64,000 bases of DNA, taken from the NCBI RefSeq assembly GCF_032854445.1, contig NC_088295.1:33078510-33142509 (forward strand). Reading direction: 5' to 3'. The notes under the pieces are model-generated. The model was not told the origin of the DNA and did no database searches. It worked only from the letters and a program-made list of their open reading frames with translations. A program made the translations under genes and the position numbers. Below are positions 34,240 through 46,227 of the stretch, in pieces. Positions within the stretch are counted from its first letter, which is position 1. Every line of letters starts with the position of its first letter. This DNA comes from Liolophura sinensis (Eukaryota; Mollusca; Polyplacophora; Chitonida; Chitonidae).

Positions 34240-34456
34240 AAAAGAAACTTTCTTCAGAAGAGCAGAGAACTGATATCTTCCCCGAGAAAATCTCAATGAA
34301 TGTGACATAAGAGTGGAATATTCACGCGAATAAGGTCGTATGGAAAAGTAGCACACCAGAGCATTAACTTGGCAGACGGTTTTGTTTTGTTTCATCAGTT
34401 TTTGAAGGCTTGGTGTTTCGTTACAATGTAGATGCCATTGATCGACACAGTAAGAT
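34240..34456 (-). CDS. Candidate Cys-containing exon, unknown gene
   Basis: A 217-base interval bounded by a good acceptor (CATTTGTTCCAG) and a consensus donor (TTTTGTAAGT). It is open in a phase 2 to phase 0 frame of 72 codons: SYCVDQWHLHCNETPSLQKL, then NKTVCQVNALVCYFSIRPYS. It has four cysteines and two N-glycosylation sequons (NET, NKT), which suggests an extracellular domain. It is not a recognised family. It lies about 950 bases upstream of the exon 3 relic on the same strand, but its end phase does not fit that relic. Confidence 0.4.
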
Positions 34457-35329
34457 CTGGAACAAATGAAATAAGCACTATTTCCCCAAATAGCCAATCA
34501 TAAAACTGAGAAATACCAGCAGTTAATCAAGCTTCACACCTGGGCACATTGATACGCACTGTGCTCAAAGTCCACGGAAGTGTTTTAGGGATATTAGTGT
34601 TTATATGTACCCTTTCCCAACCATCGTTTCGTATTTCTAACGCTTAATGAATTCATGCCTATAAGGATGACGCCAATGTGAGGAAAATCATATTAATTAT
34701 GAATCTGCAAATCTGCAATGTAGAATGTTTAGCATGGTCTAAGATTATGTGGTGGAAATGTTACTTAAGACAAGCTAAATCAAACAAACTAAGGCAAACA
34801 CATCATTATTATGAAGTGAAGTATGCGATGCATGTGAACCATTGTTAAATTTTCAACCCTTTTTAGGGATAGGAGCACATTGCCATACAAAATATTGAGG
34901 ATATGGGTTAAGTTGGATATTCGCTTAATAACTGCCAGAACAGTTTCTATCGTCAGAATAAACAACCGGATTGTCTAAGGCTTAATTACGCATTCATTCA
35001 TGGCAGGAATTTCAAAAACAATTGTGGCAAATAAAGCCGCGTTCCCGCGGTGCAATTTCCGGTATAATTGTGCACATTAGATTAACTGAACGCAAATATA
35101 ATAAACGCTATTTCACAAACCACAAACATACAGTGCAAATTAAGAATTATATGCTTTTCGTTCGTCCCAAAGAATTCCTACGAGTCGAAACCACAAAACG
35201 CAACGTTTGAACGCGGTTTAAACGTGATGTAAATTGGACATCGATCCGAAATAAACCAAAAATACATAGTGGGGGAATCTATCAACGTGAGACGAAAGCG
35301 GTGGGGGTATATGTACGTTCAAGCCTGTA

Positions 35330-37720
35330 GCGATTTACGAAATACCACAGAGCCAGTTGAAAAGGGTATACAGCCATTATTGCGCATTAATGGGTGGCGA
35401 ATGAAAAGAGCGTAAATAGTTCAAATAGACATTTATTCATATATAATTCTGTGCGTGGGTGAACGTGAATGATGTAGAAATTTAAGCTGGCATTTATACT
35501 GCTGTGCTGTATACAGTTGACTATATCAGTGATGTGTAGAATGTCAGACGAAATAATGTAGACATATAATAAGTTATTATAAGGTTGTGTACATTTAAAA
35601 AAACCCTTAGTCTGTGATAATCTATTCAGATATTTCTATTGGAAAGTATAAAAATAAAGTATACCAGTATAAAAATTGTCAGGAAACGTTGGTTTAGCTG
35701 ATAGTAATGGTTAGCTGAACTAATCTGCTGTTTACATTTTTTGCGGGGGGGGAAACGTTTTCAAGCTTTTTCAAAATGTTTTTAATTCAAAGGTTTCATA
35801 ACACATATAAAAGTTTTTTGAATATGTATTTGTGTCTCTCAAATTAAGCGTTTCATACATTCGACAGCAAGATCATCAGCTTAAGAGTAAGATTTTTTCT
35901 CATCTTTCGTCTTAGCGCTGTGTCTAGTGCTTCAGGAGAACACTAATGCTGAACGTTGCTTACACAGGCACTTTCATTGTGATATACTAACGTGAAAGTG
36001 TAAATGCACCTCCTTCCACCCAACTTCCTGTTTGTCTAGGTTGCAGCAAGCTATCAGGAAAATAGACCACAGAGACAATTGAAAAGTAGAACAGATCTAC
36101 AGACCATGGTGTTCATGAAAAGAAGGCTAAAGAAAAGAGCACAAAGAGTTCAAATAGACATTTACTTGTGTATATTTCAGTAAAAGTGTTGCTCAGAGCA
36201 TGAGGGCTTAAGAAAAAGGGTCAGGGGGTGCATATTCATCGTGTTGAATTAGATCGCCACGTTGGATGTATGAAGAGTTGCTGTCTGAGATACATATTTA
36301 ATTATCGACAACTTATATTCTAGCATTGTACACGTTTTGATTACTGATTCCACTCAGTCGCCTGGAATATACCTTTTCGTTGAAAACTGTTGACTGCTTC
36401 TCTTTGCATGAATCCGTTTTAATTTCGTACTTCATATACTTTCTTAGTTCTTTGGTGGTTTATGTTCGGCGTCGTTTTGGAAATTGGCCTTGCGATTATT
36501 GACCTGGAACGTCCATACTGATTGACGGCTGACATACGAATGTTTACAATATGGGGTAAACTTACACACCAGCAAATGATAATTCTGCTAGTCTAATAGA
36601 GAACTTGTTTTCACAACCATAGTGGAGAGAAGTTCAAATTCAGGCATTGCTGATGTGATTATTGTTTGTCTCTGTTCCATTTTCTCTTCGCAAAGTTGCC
36701 GTTTGCTCTTAAGTAGTTTCGAAGCCCGACTGGAAGTTGCCTGCAAGTTTGATCTATTTTGTGAATAAATAATTCAGCTATAAATTGGGAAGACCAGCCG
36801 GTAGATATAGGTAAAGTCATGATTCACCCGTTACTTGTGACCATTTTCCAACTATCACACTGTCGTCGCTCCTCTGGTTTTACTTTCTCTGCTGTATGTA
36901 TTTTATTACATTCTGTAGTACTTTGCCCAATTATCTGTGTAATCAAAAGGCTAAATAACATCCTATAAGTAACGTGATATTGTGGCTTCTGATCTCCTCA
37001 GCTGGTTTGGCGCCCGCTTTTCTTTGTATGATGTAATTAAAAACGTACATGTACGTCATTCCGTCCTATTTTCGTACTATATATACTTTCTTATTTCTTT
37101 GTTGTTTTTTGTTAAACGTGGTTTTGGGAATTCGTCTTGCGATTGTTGCCCCGGAACGTCCCTGTTGCTTGTATACTACCGGTATACAAATATCTGTTTC
37201 GACGCATAGATTCTCACTAATATATGCCATCAAACGCCTCATCTTGTACGTCTTAATTATATTAACTTCTCGTGTCTTAAATTTTGCAATGATCACAGTA
37301 AGTAATTATAGACGAAATGTTTGGAATATCTGACACTTGGTAATTGTGTCTCATTCTGCCTAACCCGGGGCATATCCTGTTGAATAAGATTGGCACGTTG
37401 GTTATTTGAACAGTTGCAGGCAAATCCAAGCCAAGACAAACATTTCAACTCACAACAACTTCTGAACGAGCACCTTACACGATTTATATACAGATCTAAT
37501 TCATTGGGAATCTGTCCTAATTTCTTACTTTATATACCTTCTTAGTTCTTTGGCGATATGAGTTGAGCGTCGTTTTGAAAACTGGTCTTGCCATCATTGA
37601 CCCAGGGCGAACATTATGGTTGCCGATGTTTCAACACCGAAATCCATACAAATATTCATTTTGGTTAGGAGGTATTAATCTTTGATAATACTCTTCAGCT
37701 GAATAAACATCCAAAATAAC
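35330..37720. repeat. Diverged tandem duplication, no gene recognised
   Basis: Three related stretches of about 110 bases lie at 36423-36534, 37070-37175 and 37518-37630 (for example CTTTCTTAGTTCTTTGG, CGTCGTTTTGGAAATTGG and CTTGCGATTATTGACC in the first). A second pair links 35339-35450 with 36060-36180 (GTTCAAATAGACATTTA in both), and a third links 36240 with 37378. This points to repeated units of roughly 0.4 to 1.1 kb, now much decayed. Confidence 0.6.
36845..36900 (-). repeat. Repeat Z fragment
   Basis: GTCGTCGCTCCTCTGGTTTT and TTTCTCTGCTGTATGT match the end of the reverse copy at 59572-59790. Confidence 0.5.
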
Positions 37721-37780
37721 CATTGTAAGGCCCATTTCGTCCCTATACGTTGAACAAGCCTGAAGGCCTGTAAAGCAGTT

Positions 37781-38125
37781 TTAACAGTTTTCATTACTTT
37801 TGTGCGCGAAGTTTTCCATATTTCGCGCACAGAATTCAATGTCAGACTTAGTCTTAACTTTATTATTATTAATGAATCTATATTTTAACTGAGACGCTAA
37901 TTTTGTCAAAAGTTTATTAAAGACAGCTTCTAAGTCACCATTATATATCGGCAAATTGTTGTGAATTTTAGACAAAGTCTGACCTAAGACACCTGTAATA
38001 TGGTTCGATGAAATTGCAAACTTTTTGTGTAAAGCACCTTTGAAAGTATTAAAGCTGTTTTGCTTTTGGTGCTTATATACCCTCTCCCATGTTAATGCAA
38101 TCATGCTGGTACCACTATGAAACAT
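37781..38125 (-). CDS. Uncharacterised 114-codon open frame with a hairpin near its 3' end
   Basis: An ATG-started frame rich in Asn and Lys (MFHSGTSMIALTWERVYKHQ at the start; LPIYNGDLEAVFNKLLTKLA inside). No known domain is recognised. Near the 3' end the arms TGTGCGCGAA (37801-37810) and TTCGCGCACA (37822-37831) form a perfect 10-bp inverted repeat with an 11-base loop. It ends 8 bases before a MITE-like element. It could be a transposon relic. Confidence 0.3.
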   Translation of the reverse strand: MFHSGTSMIALTWERVYKHQKQNSFNTFKGALHKKFAISSNHITGVLGQTLSKIHNNLPIYNGDLEAVFNKLLTKLASQLKYRFINNNKVKTKSDIEFCARNMENFAHKSNENC

Positions 38126-38132
38126 AACACGA

Positions 38133-38365
38133 GGGCCCGGTTGTTAAAAACTGGTTTAAGACTTAATACCAGATTTAACTTTAAGCCGAGTCTTGAATTT
38201 TATATCTAGCCTAAACAAATTGTGTACCAGTGTATTAAATATGTACAGAAACTGTTACACTTTTAATTTGGAGAACTGCATTGGCTGCCGAGTTTGGCTA
38301 AAATTTGAAATGTAAAATATGACAATACCAGTATTAGCTAATTCACTTTTGAACAAGTGGGCCCT
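38133..38365. mobile_element. MITE-like element Y, copy 1
   Basis: About 233 bases with terminal inverted repeats: AGGGCCCGGTTGTTAAAAAC at the left, and the right end reads AGGGCCCACTTGTTCAAAAG on the other strand. No coding capacity. The GGGCCC start followed by TTTAAGACTTAA motifs resembles the copies at 39735 and 58238. Confidence 0.65.
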
Positions 38366-38565
38366 GAGATCCTGACCACTCTGTCAGATCCACCAATAAG
38401 CTTTATGTGCTTGTTACAAAATTAAAGACATTTAGAACGAAGTTGTTGGATGGAGTAAACTTCACGAACTATTTATTTATAATTTTTTGACCGTGGGGTA
38501 TAATGCCGTTTATTGTGTGTAAAAGCTGACTCCTTCACCTAAAGAACGCGATTGCTTACAGGTGC

Positions 38566-38622
38566 AATGTTCTTGAGGACGCCTTTGAACACTCATCAAA
38601 TAAATAAATAAATAAATAAATG
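38566..38622 (+). mobile_element. SINE family A 3' tail fragment
   Basis: TGTTCTTGAGGACGCC, CATCAAATAAATAAAT and a run of AAAT units; the body is missing. Confidence 0.5.
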
Positions 38623-39424
38623 TAGGCGAGATACAGCATACGGTACCAGTAGAGTGGGTAATTCACCATGTAGCTCAATTTCACTCAGAGAGGTGTTTTT
38701 CCAGAAACACCTTGAGTTTAGGTATAGAGTATCGGTATCTGCTGCCTTAGATTGCACCTAAATAAATATAACCCACTCAATTAAACTGTAATTCGGGTCC
38801 AAGCTGTGTAATCTATTGTTTATTCCTGCCTTATCGATGACATTTTGTGTGGGTGGGTGCAGCATAAATGTAGGCTCTACAGACGCCGGTCAAGACCTTC
38901 AGGAATCAATACCATGTTACTCACTCGTTAAATCGGGATTATGATGTACTGCAGATCTCCGCTATCCAGTATCAAGCTACTCGGTCATCACTATACAGGG
39001 ATTTGAATCTATTTAAATTGTTTAGGTAGTTACACAACCATGTTTTCGCGAAGGCGATGGAAGTTTCATGTTCTGGTCATCTTTTGCAGTGTTTGATGAT
39101 CACGTCATTGCAGTAGCACAGCATTATTGCCGTAGAAGGTAAACATTATATGACATACTTGTAGAACAATGACATTTTGTAATAATATGGGATAATATAA
39201 GATACAGAGAACACCGAGTCTACTGCTTTCAGGAAGGCATATATGTTCATAACAGGGGGATCTTGAAAACAAGATAATTGGCGACCCAAGGCTCGACAGA
39301 ATGCCACATATTAGTACCATGTACGAAGCAACTTTATGTATAAATGCTATAGAAGAACACCTTTGTAAAAAGTAATCACAGTTATATGTATTATAACATC
39401 AACATATATAACATGAACAATATG

Positions 39425-39660
39425 ATTAAAGACGCACAGCACAGAGAGTAAAATCAGAGCAGCTATGCTATAGATGGCAAGTGGTCATACATTACCAGTG
39501 AAATACAACCTCTTGTCAGTTTATCTCTCAGGGTTTTATTCTAACTGTTCATGTAAATGCATAAATAGTAGCAATTTACACGCCCCCTAGCACCATGGCT
39601 TAAGCAGAATTAGGTCAAAAAAAAGGGGTGATGTTATTTGCAATTTATTAGACATCGCTG
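39425..39660 (+). repeat. Unclassified interspersed repeat Z, copy 2
   Basis: Starts near AAAGACGCACAGCACAGAGA, with CCTCTTGTCAGTTTATCTCT, GGGTTTTATTCTAACTGTTC and ATGGCTTAAGCAGAATTAGG, and ends TGCAATTTATTAGACATCGC. The closest relative is at 55670-55895. Confidence 0.75.
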
Positions 39661-39734
39661 CTCTAATAAATTTAATAAGAATTACGAACCCACGACGAGA
39701 ACCCACGACTAGAACCCACGGCTCTCTGTGGATA

Positions 39735-39953
39735 TGGTCCCCTTTTTAACAAGCAACTTAAGACTTGAGTCAAAAATTACATGTGCTTGAAAAGCCAAAC
39801 TCATAATAGGAAAGAGCTCAGACTGTGACTGGCACAGTGTTCTGCACTAAACAATCAGTATACAAATTTTAAACATCCTAGAGCAAAACATTTTAACTGT
39901 AGTTGAGTTTGAATATATGACTTAAGTCTTAGGATGTTTGATAAGTACCGACC
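39735..39953. mobile_element. MITE-like element Y, copy 2
   Basis: The left end GGTCCCCTTTTTAACAAGCA and the right end TTTGATAAGTACCGACC are imperfect inverted repeats. The interior shares GAAAAGCCAAACTCATAATA and GAAAGAGCTCAGACTGTG with the copy at 58238. Confidence 0.65.
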
Positions 39954-40647
39954 ACACATGTAACTTACAATGAGATAACATGCCATTAAAGCTTCTGATC
40001 TTGTAAATTAAACCGACGAATAATCCAAGCTCTTATACAAGACGAAACCAGAGCCTATCACATCATTACTCAGTGGAAATGAATCTTTAGCTTTGTGTAA
40101 TCCTTCCATCACAGAATAATATTTTCTTGGTAATGTTTTTCTATGAAAATACTCTATTTCTACTGTCACTCAAGCTCTTGACCGCATCGCAGCCCAATGC
40201 AGTAAGCTGTGTATTTAATCTTAAATACTTATAGGCGACAAGACTGTAATATCACGAACATCTATCGTATACACAACAATCAAATCTAAATTAAACTTAA
40301 ATTTAAAGTAATTTCAACTATTACATTTTTCCTGAACGCTCAAAACTAGCCCCATTTAATGGGTACACCCTCATAATTTTAGATCATATATTTTCTTTAC
40401 GAATAATTTATTTCAAGACATGACAAGAGTAAACAGTGCTCCTTGAGATCTAAATGTATAATACCGATATTTTAATGTCATGAAACTTTAAACTGCTAAT
40501 GCGCCTTTCCCCTTATATGCTCATAATAAGTATTCAGCTAACTTTAATGAGCAGTCTGAAGAATACCTCTGTTTCTGACACTGCCATATCTGAAATTATT
40601 CACAGGTTTAATAGCCTTAATAGATGAATTATATTTTATGTCTTGTA
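39954..40647. other. No gene seen
   Basis: AT-rich intergenic sequence. Confidence 0.5.
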
Positions 40648-40800
40648 TTTATTTATTTATTTATTTCATTGGTGTTTTACGCCGTACTCAAGAATATTTC
40701 ACTTATATGACGGCGGTCAGCATTATGGTGGGTAGAAACCAGGCACAGCCCGGAGGAAACCCACGACCGTCCGCAGGTTGCTGACAGACCTTCCCACTAA
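40648..40800 (-). mobile_element. SINE family A, 3' half
   Basis: (ATTT)n, CATTGGTGTTTTACGCCGTA, CTCAAGAATATTTCACTTAT, CAGCATTATGGTGGGTAGAA and CGACCGTCCGCAGGTTGCTG. The tRNA-like head is missing. Confidence 0.88.
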
Positions 40801-41484
40801 TGTCTTGTAGTATATGATGTAACGGCATAAGGATTTTACAGTTGCATGTCGGAAAATTCTGTCATAAAATTCGCGGAGACAGTAGTGAAGGTTGTGTTGC
40901 TGTATGGAGTTTGTCCTAGCCGCATGTAGGTGCACCTATTGTAAAACAAAATACTCTCCACACCCATTGCCCAACAAGCAACATGCTTGTGAATAATTGT
41001 GACGTCATCTGAGGACATGAGTTCTTCGCGTCGAAACTAATCTTAAAGAATAAACATTGTGAAATAAAAAAGTGTTCTAACTGCATTTTCTTTGTAACAA
41101 TATGAACGTTCAACATGTCAGAGTGTACAGCCTGGGTTGTTATGTGACACTGACTAAAGGCAATTTTGGTAACGAGTATGACTGTACAGACAGCTGATAT
41201 AGGCGACTCGCTAAAGAGACTATTTATAGTTTGATTGCAAAAGTGTCATATTTAAATGCTTTGTCAGTAGAAAAAACATAAACCAATGTAAATTCACAAC
41301 GGGGAGAGTATAAGCGCAAAGATTCGTTTGATATCGTAGACTCTCTTCGGTATACATTTTGACACATTTTAGAGTACGGACAATCACACTGTGCACAGCA
41401 CGTTTGGCTCATACTCATTGAATATATACATGTATCGGTTTTGATGGAAGTACAAACAAAACACTAAACGGGATTCATTGGTTG

Positions 41485-42175
41485 TTAAAGGGTTTTGGCG
41501 ACAAGACGACATGATCTATGGATTCCTGTATTATTGAACACCAACATGCCGTCCTTGATGTAGTTAGAATAAAACACTTCATTTACAGTAGTAAATCCTA
41601 AACACTGGAAGAGCTTTTGTGAAAAGACGCCTGTTGCTTCAGCACAGGCGGTCACACAGCCGTGATCTTTGGCCAACAGCAGGCTCTCCTCTACCAAAGC
41701 CCGTCCAATTCCTTTGCCGGCGTACTTATGGAGCACATTTATGATGCGGATGTCAACAACCTTAGTCATAGAAAACTGTTTACGTAAGTCTACTCCGTCA
41801 CGCATATCGTCTAAGAAATCCAGAACTACTTTCATTTTAGTACAGTCCGGGTCGCCCGCTGGCACAGGGATAGATCTTTTCACTTCTGAATCGACTGTGT
41901 TGAGACACACGCCAGCAAGTTCTCTAGATGGTACGTGTTCTGCTACCACAGACACTCCGTCCGCAAGAGCCCATCCCACCAAAGGTTCCACAAGGATCCT
42001 GGCTTCACGGGGACATTCGATACCTAGAGACACTTCCAGAGGATCTTCTAGGATAAATGACGTATACAACATGTCTTCTATGGAATCGCGGTCCGTTTCC
42101 TGCAACTTTCGGTAAATTATTTTGTTGTCCATGACAACGGTTGACTGGTACACTACTCCTTTTGGGTGTGTGGAA
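41485..42175 (-). CDS. GNAT acetyltransferase, arylalkylamine/dopamine N-acetyltransferase-like
   Basis: The coding part runs from ATG at 42132 to TAA at 41485 (215 residues). It is preceded by 43 bases of leader and an acceptor (TTTCATTTCAG), so at least one 5' non-coding exon lies upstream. In the GNAT superfamily the enzyme moves acetyl from acetyl-CoA to an amine in the cytosol. The acetyl-CoA binding loop is visible as HKYAGKGIGRALVEES (135-150), followed by motif B with KLFQCLGF (173-180), and the N-terminal IIYRKLQETDRDSIEDML is the usual first strand and helix. Length and layout match invertebrate dopamine N-acetyltransferases. The true substrate (dopamine, serotonin, another arylalkylamine or a polyamine) cannot be read from sequence. 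A plus-strand frame of 148 codons over the same bases is antisense noise. Confidence 0.85.
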
Positions 42176-44565
42176 CTGAAATGAAAATGATAATATGTAT
42201 GCTGAAACCATAACTCAGTTTTCTGAAACAAATGCTAAACTGTAAAGGTTTTCATTTCCTGAGTCCCGCCTGTACCACTTTTAGGTGATATAAGTTGTGA
42301 TGCTGATCATAGTCTATATGCTATATTCATGACATTTATTTTATATCTACAAATGGCGGCTTCACATATATGAACATACCATACACAAAATAACTAAACA
42401 GATCGCCAAGCTAGGTATAGATTGGCCTATAGCTGTTTTCAGTGTTTTGACTTCACAAAACGATCCCATTGTTGTTGATTATACCTGCTTTGATAGTGTA
42501 TTGGATATACAATTCAACAACTGATCATATGCGGTATTCAATCTACTGAGTTATCCCTAGTTGATTCTTCAGTGCAACTGTTGAGGATATGGCTAAATTC
42601 GAAGGAGTATATATGCTATCCTATAGACGTGGAAGGAAGTCATTATTTTGTAGAGGTGTCTAGATTCATGATATCCAGATTGCTTAATGTGCTCTCTTAA
42701 GAATATATCACATCTGACATTTAAAATATTTTTAACTAACACAAATTTTAACTGTCACAAAAATAAAAAAAATGTAAAAAAAAACAACACATAAATTTAA
42801 ATTAAAAAAAAACGACATTAAAGAATCAAGTTTGGCGGTAGGCTTGACAGTTATTGAGAGGGTATGGTTTTGAAGCCTACACATATTTGTTTACAGCATA
42901 TCCGCGCTATACTGGAAAAATATATTTTAAACCTCATTTGAACCACGTGTGACGACAAAGTTTAAGGAAATACTCGCTGTTCCAATTATATGGAAGTGGG
43001 TTTTTCAGTGCCCCAAACATTGTGTTTTTATTTAAATGTTCCTAATAGCAACAATCGCTTGGCAAGATGTTGTCACATTTCTACTGAAGGACAGTCTGGG
43101 GTGTATTTTTTTTTAAATGGTGAAAAATTTAGTGAAATGTTACCATATATACTGGAAAATATTATATAGAAAAATATATTTCATCATTGGTGGGAATTCA
43201 TGCAAACATACTTTGTTAAACGATTATAATCTCTTCAGTACTGTGAACATGGTCATAACAACTTCCTCTGTATTATTCCGATCTTAATTTAGGAGTACAG
43301 ATTTAATTTTACTTCTTCTTAATGATTCTTTCAAAGCGCATAGTAAAACTGAGCCTTTGATTGAGATATATAAAATCCAAGTTCATAATTACGAAAACAA
43401 TTGAAGGATATGGCTGAAAATTTTTTTATTTTTTTTTTTAAATTTTAGTTACACGATTAAGTCTTTTTTTAATTCTAGTTACACAATTGAGATGTATTGA
43501 CTTCGATTTATTTCCATAGGATAAAACTGAGGTTGGACTTTCACCGTAGGCCTACATATCCTGTTGCGGATATAGCGATCTGCAGTCAAGAGCGAGACGA
43601 AGATCTACGCATGAGCCAGATAGTCCATAATGGTATGTCGGCCGAGACAACAAAATGAAAACGTATAAAAAACCGGACAAGAACGAAACGAAAGGTTTGG
43701 GCACAAAATAAACCATAAAAATGCACGGCAAGCGGACGGGAATGCAATAGACCAAAAACGTATTTAGAGAAATGGTAAAAACGCCTGATGTTGTGTATGT
43801 ATAACCTTTGTCGAAATGCGTAAGGGATAATGCATAATCCCATTGTATATATGGTTAAATACATTTTGTGCATGAGATTGGTTTTGTTCATGATTAACGG
43901 GTTGCTCACAATTCCGGAAAAACCAAGCCTTATTACTGATGCTATGTTATTTCCGATGCTGCCTTCTGGGCTGACTCCCTAGGCGCTATAGAAATAGGGA
44001 GACTATTTCTACAACCTCTACAACCAGTTTGAGCAAGCCCGTAACAGGGCTATCGATTGGGCATTCCTCCACACTGCCATGATGTCGTCTTTTTAACGCT
44101 ATGTTTCCAGCAAGAAATGTGCTCCATAACGAATGGAAATAAGGGTAAAATATGCATACTTACGCAAAGGAATGCTAACCGCAGAGGTTTACAGACCAGT
44201 CGTACGAATGGCCGCAGCGCGTCGTCAAGTTTCCGGACGGTTAAGCATTGCTCTTGGACAGTCTATTTTCGGAAATCAGGCTTCGGCCGTTCTGGGTCTA
44301 CACATAATTAATGAGGGTTCAGCGGGGGGACTTTCGTTTACAGTCTGTTTAATCGTGAGGTAGAAACTTGAAATTAAAAGTCAATCGTTACCAGCCTACA
44401 TGTAAACTCTTATGGTCTACAGTTATCAAGCCAATACTGTAATAAATGGAAATGCGATTGTTAGAAATCATCAGTGCGATATCTCTGTGAAAGGCACGGT
44501 CGATATCTTTTTGTACAGGATAGCATTGTTGTAAGGACATGCAATCTTGTTTGATATTAAATACT
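42176..44565. other. No gene seen
   Basis: AT-rich upstream region of the acetyltransferase, with A/T homopolymer stretches at 42760-42800 and 43420-43475. The open frames at 43586-43909 (minus) and 44057-44363 (plus) lack motifs and splice support. Confidence 0.4.
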
Positions 44566-44835
44566 TCGCTGGCTTGGGTGGCCAGAGCGCTGCCTCGCTG
44601 TGACTACCAAACCCGTGGCCAATGGGGGTCATGTGTTCAAATCCTGCTTCTGCGGACTGAAGTCAAGCCGTTTTCGAGCATATGTAGGCCCTACCTACTG
44701 GGCGAAGGTGGGTGTTTACCAGGGCACTTTGGTTTCCATCACCCATAATCCTGGCTGTCGTCACATAATTCCCTGGCTTAGTGCTCACTTATACATGTAA
44801 GTCATTTATTTAGTTGGTGTTTCACGTTGTAATAT
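44566..44835 (+). mobile_element. SINE-like element family C
   Basis: A tRNA-like 5' part with A box-like GGTGGCCAGAGCGCTG and B box-like TGTGTTCAAATCCTGC, then GGTTTCCATCACCCATAATC, CTGGCTGTCGTCACATAATT and a tail TTTATTTAGTTGGTGTTTCA. The middle differs from family A. Chance open frames of 66-69 codons cover it. Confidence 0.6.
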
Positions 44836-46040
44836 AGATAGTTAAGTCAAGCACATATTTGTGCTGTCATTATATTTTGAGGCGTCTTGAAAGATGTTGT
44901 CAGCCTTGACCCTCAAATAAAGTTGAACGCGATGCTTTTAAAAAGAATTTGTTGGTATCGTAAACATTTACGTCCCATTTAAATCATTAAGAAACTTTAA
45001 GGTGAACTACAAACGTTTTTGGTTTGTGTTAAATTTTCCAAAAAAAAAAACTATGTACGTATATGCTCTGGAGTTTGCCAATTGTTTGGACCAGATATGA
45101 ACCGTACAAACGTGGATAGTCTATAATTTGCTGGAGGCGCCATTTCTTGTTGTCCTTGCTTTTTAGGACGCCGTCACGTAAAGGCGGCCACTTTCGCAAA
45201 ACTTCCTTTTTTCAGTTTTCATAACTTGTCTGGTAAATCACGTCTTTTACGAAAGAATTTGCGAAAATTGGAATTCACAAAAGTTTTTGCGAAAGTGACT
45301 CCCAAATATTTATCTTACAATACTAGTACTCATCAATAAAAAACACTTACACAATGTTGTTTAATAACGGGAGAAGCTGTTGATAACAATTTTTACGAAA
45401 ATGAAAAGCATCGTGGTTCAATTTTAACAATGTTTTCACTGAAGCAAAACCTACAATAACTTATGAAGTTTTTGTGGGTTGATTAACTTGCACCTTCTCG
45501 TCACGATATCACTGAAATGTTCCTTATGTGGTGTAAAACCATTCATTAACTCTTTTGTGTGGACTCGGACCTGTTTATATGTCTTAAAGATCATTTTACT
45601 TCCTTCTTTATATCTTTAAAGATTACAGAAGAACTTGTTAAATATATCACCACGAGCAGCATTTATTTCGGAGGCGAAAGAACAATGATCAAGAATTCGA
45701 ATAAATAACAAAGAAATTGATTAAAATACACTGAAACAAAACTACTCTAACTGTATAGATTTAATTCCATTTCTTTCAGTTGATTCAATTTAATTCTTCG
45801 GTTTGAACAGGGATTGTGTTTAACCAAAGAGGTGTAATAATAAATGTGATGTACTTTTAGAGTTTCTGCATGGTTAGCAAGTTGTATTACATGTATGTCT
45901 AAGATTGCGGCTTGGATTATACGCATGGCAGATCCTAGTCATAAAGTCACACCAGTGTTAAATCCAGCTCTTTTCCTTACAGTTTCCATCGTATCATCAT
46001 TAATATCCCCTTTCAGTTTGTCTAATTTACATAGTTCCGT
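44836..46040. other. No gene seen
   Basis: AT-rich intergenic sequence without long open frames. Confidence 0.5.
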
Positions 46041-46227
46041 GGGCCGATTCCAAACAGCCATTTTCTGACAAAGTCAACTCAAAATTTGATACTTCGAAAC
46101 AATGTTTCCTTTTTTCTGTTGGGAGATGAAATTTTGGTAGCTTTGTATTAAGATCACATTTATGAGGTGATGTAAATTTAATTCGTAGTAGAGTACACAA
46201 CCAGTATTTATTTTGTGCAATCGGCCT
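46041..46227. mobile_element. MITE-like element X, copy 2
   Basis: The left end GGGCCGATTCCAAACAGC and the right end TTTTGTGCAATCGGCCT form inverted repeats with the same GGCCGATT core as the element at 18500. The interior shares CAATGTTTCCTTTTTT and GATGAAATTTTGG. Confidence 0.7.

Noticed and set aside
41669..42115. Plus-strand 148-codon frame
   Set aside because: It lies opposite the acetyltransferase, which has clear GNAT motifs on the minus strand.
44057..44363. Two overlapping plus-strand frames of 76-84 codons
   Set aside because: No domain, no splice logic and frame overlap suggest chance.
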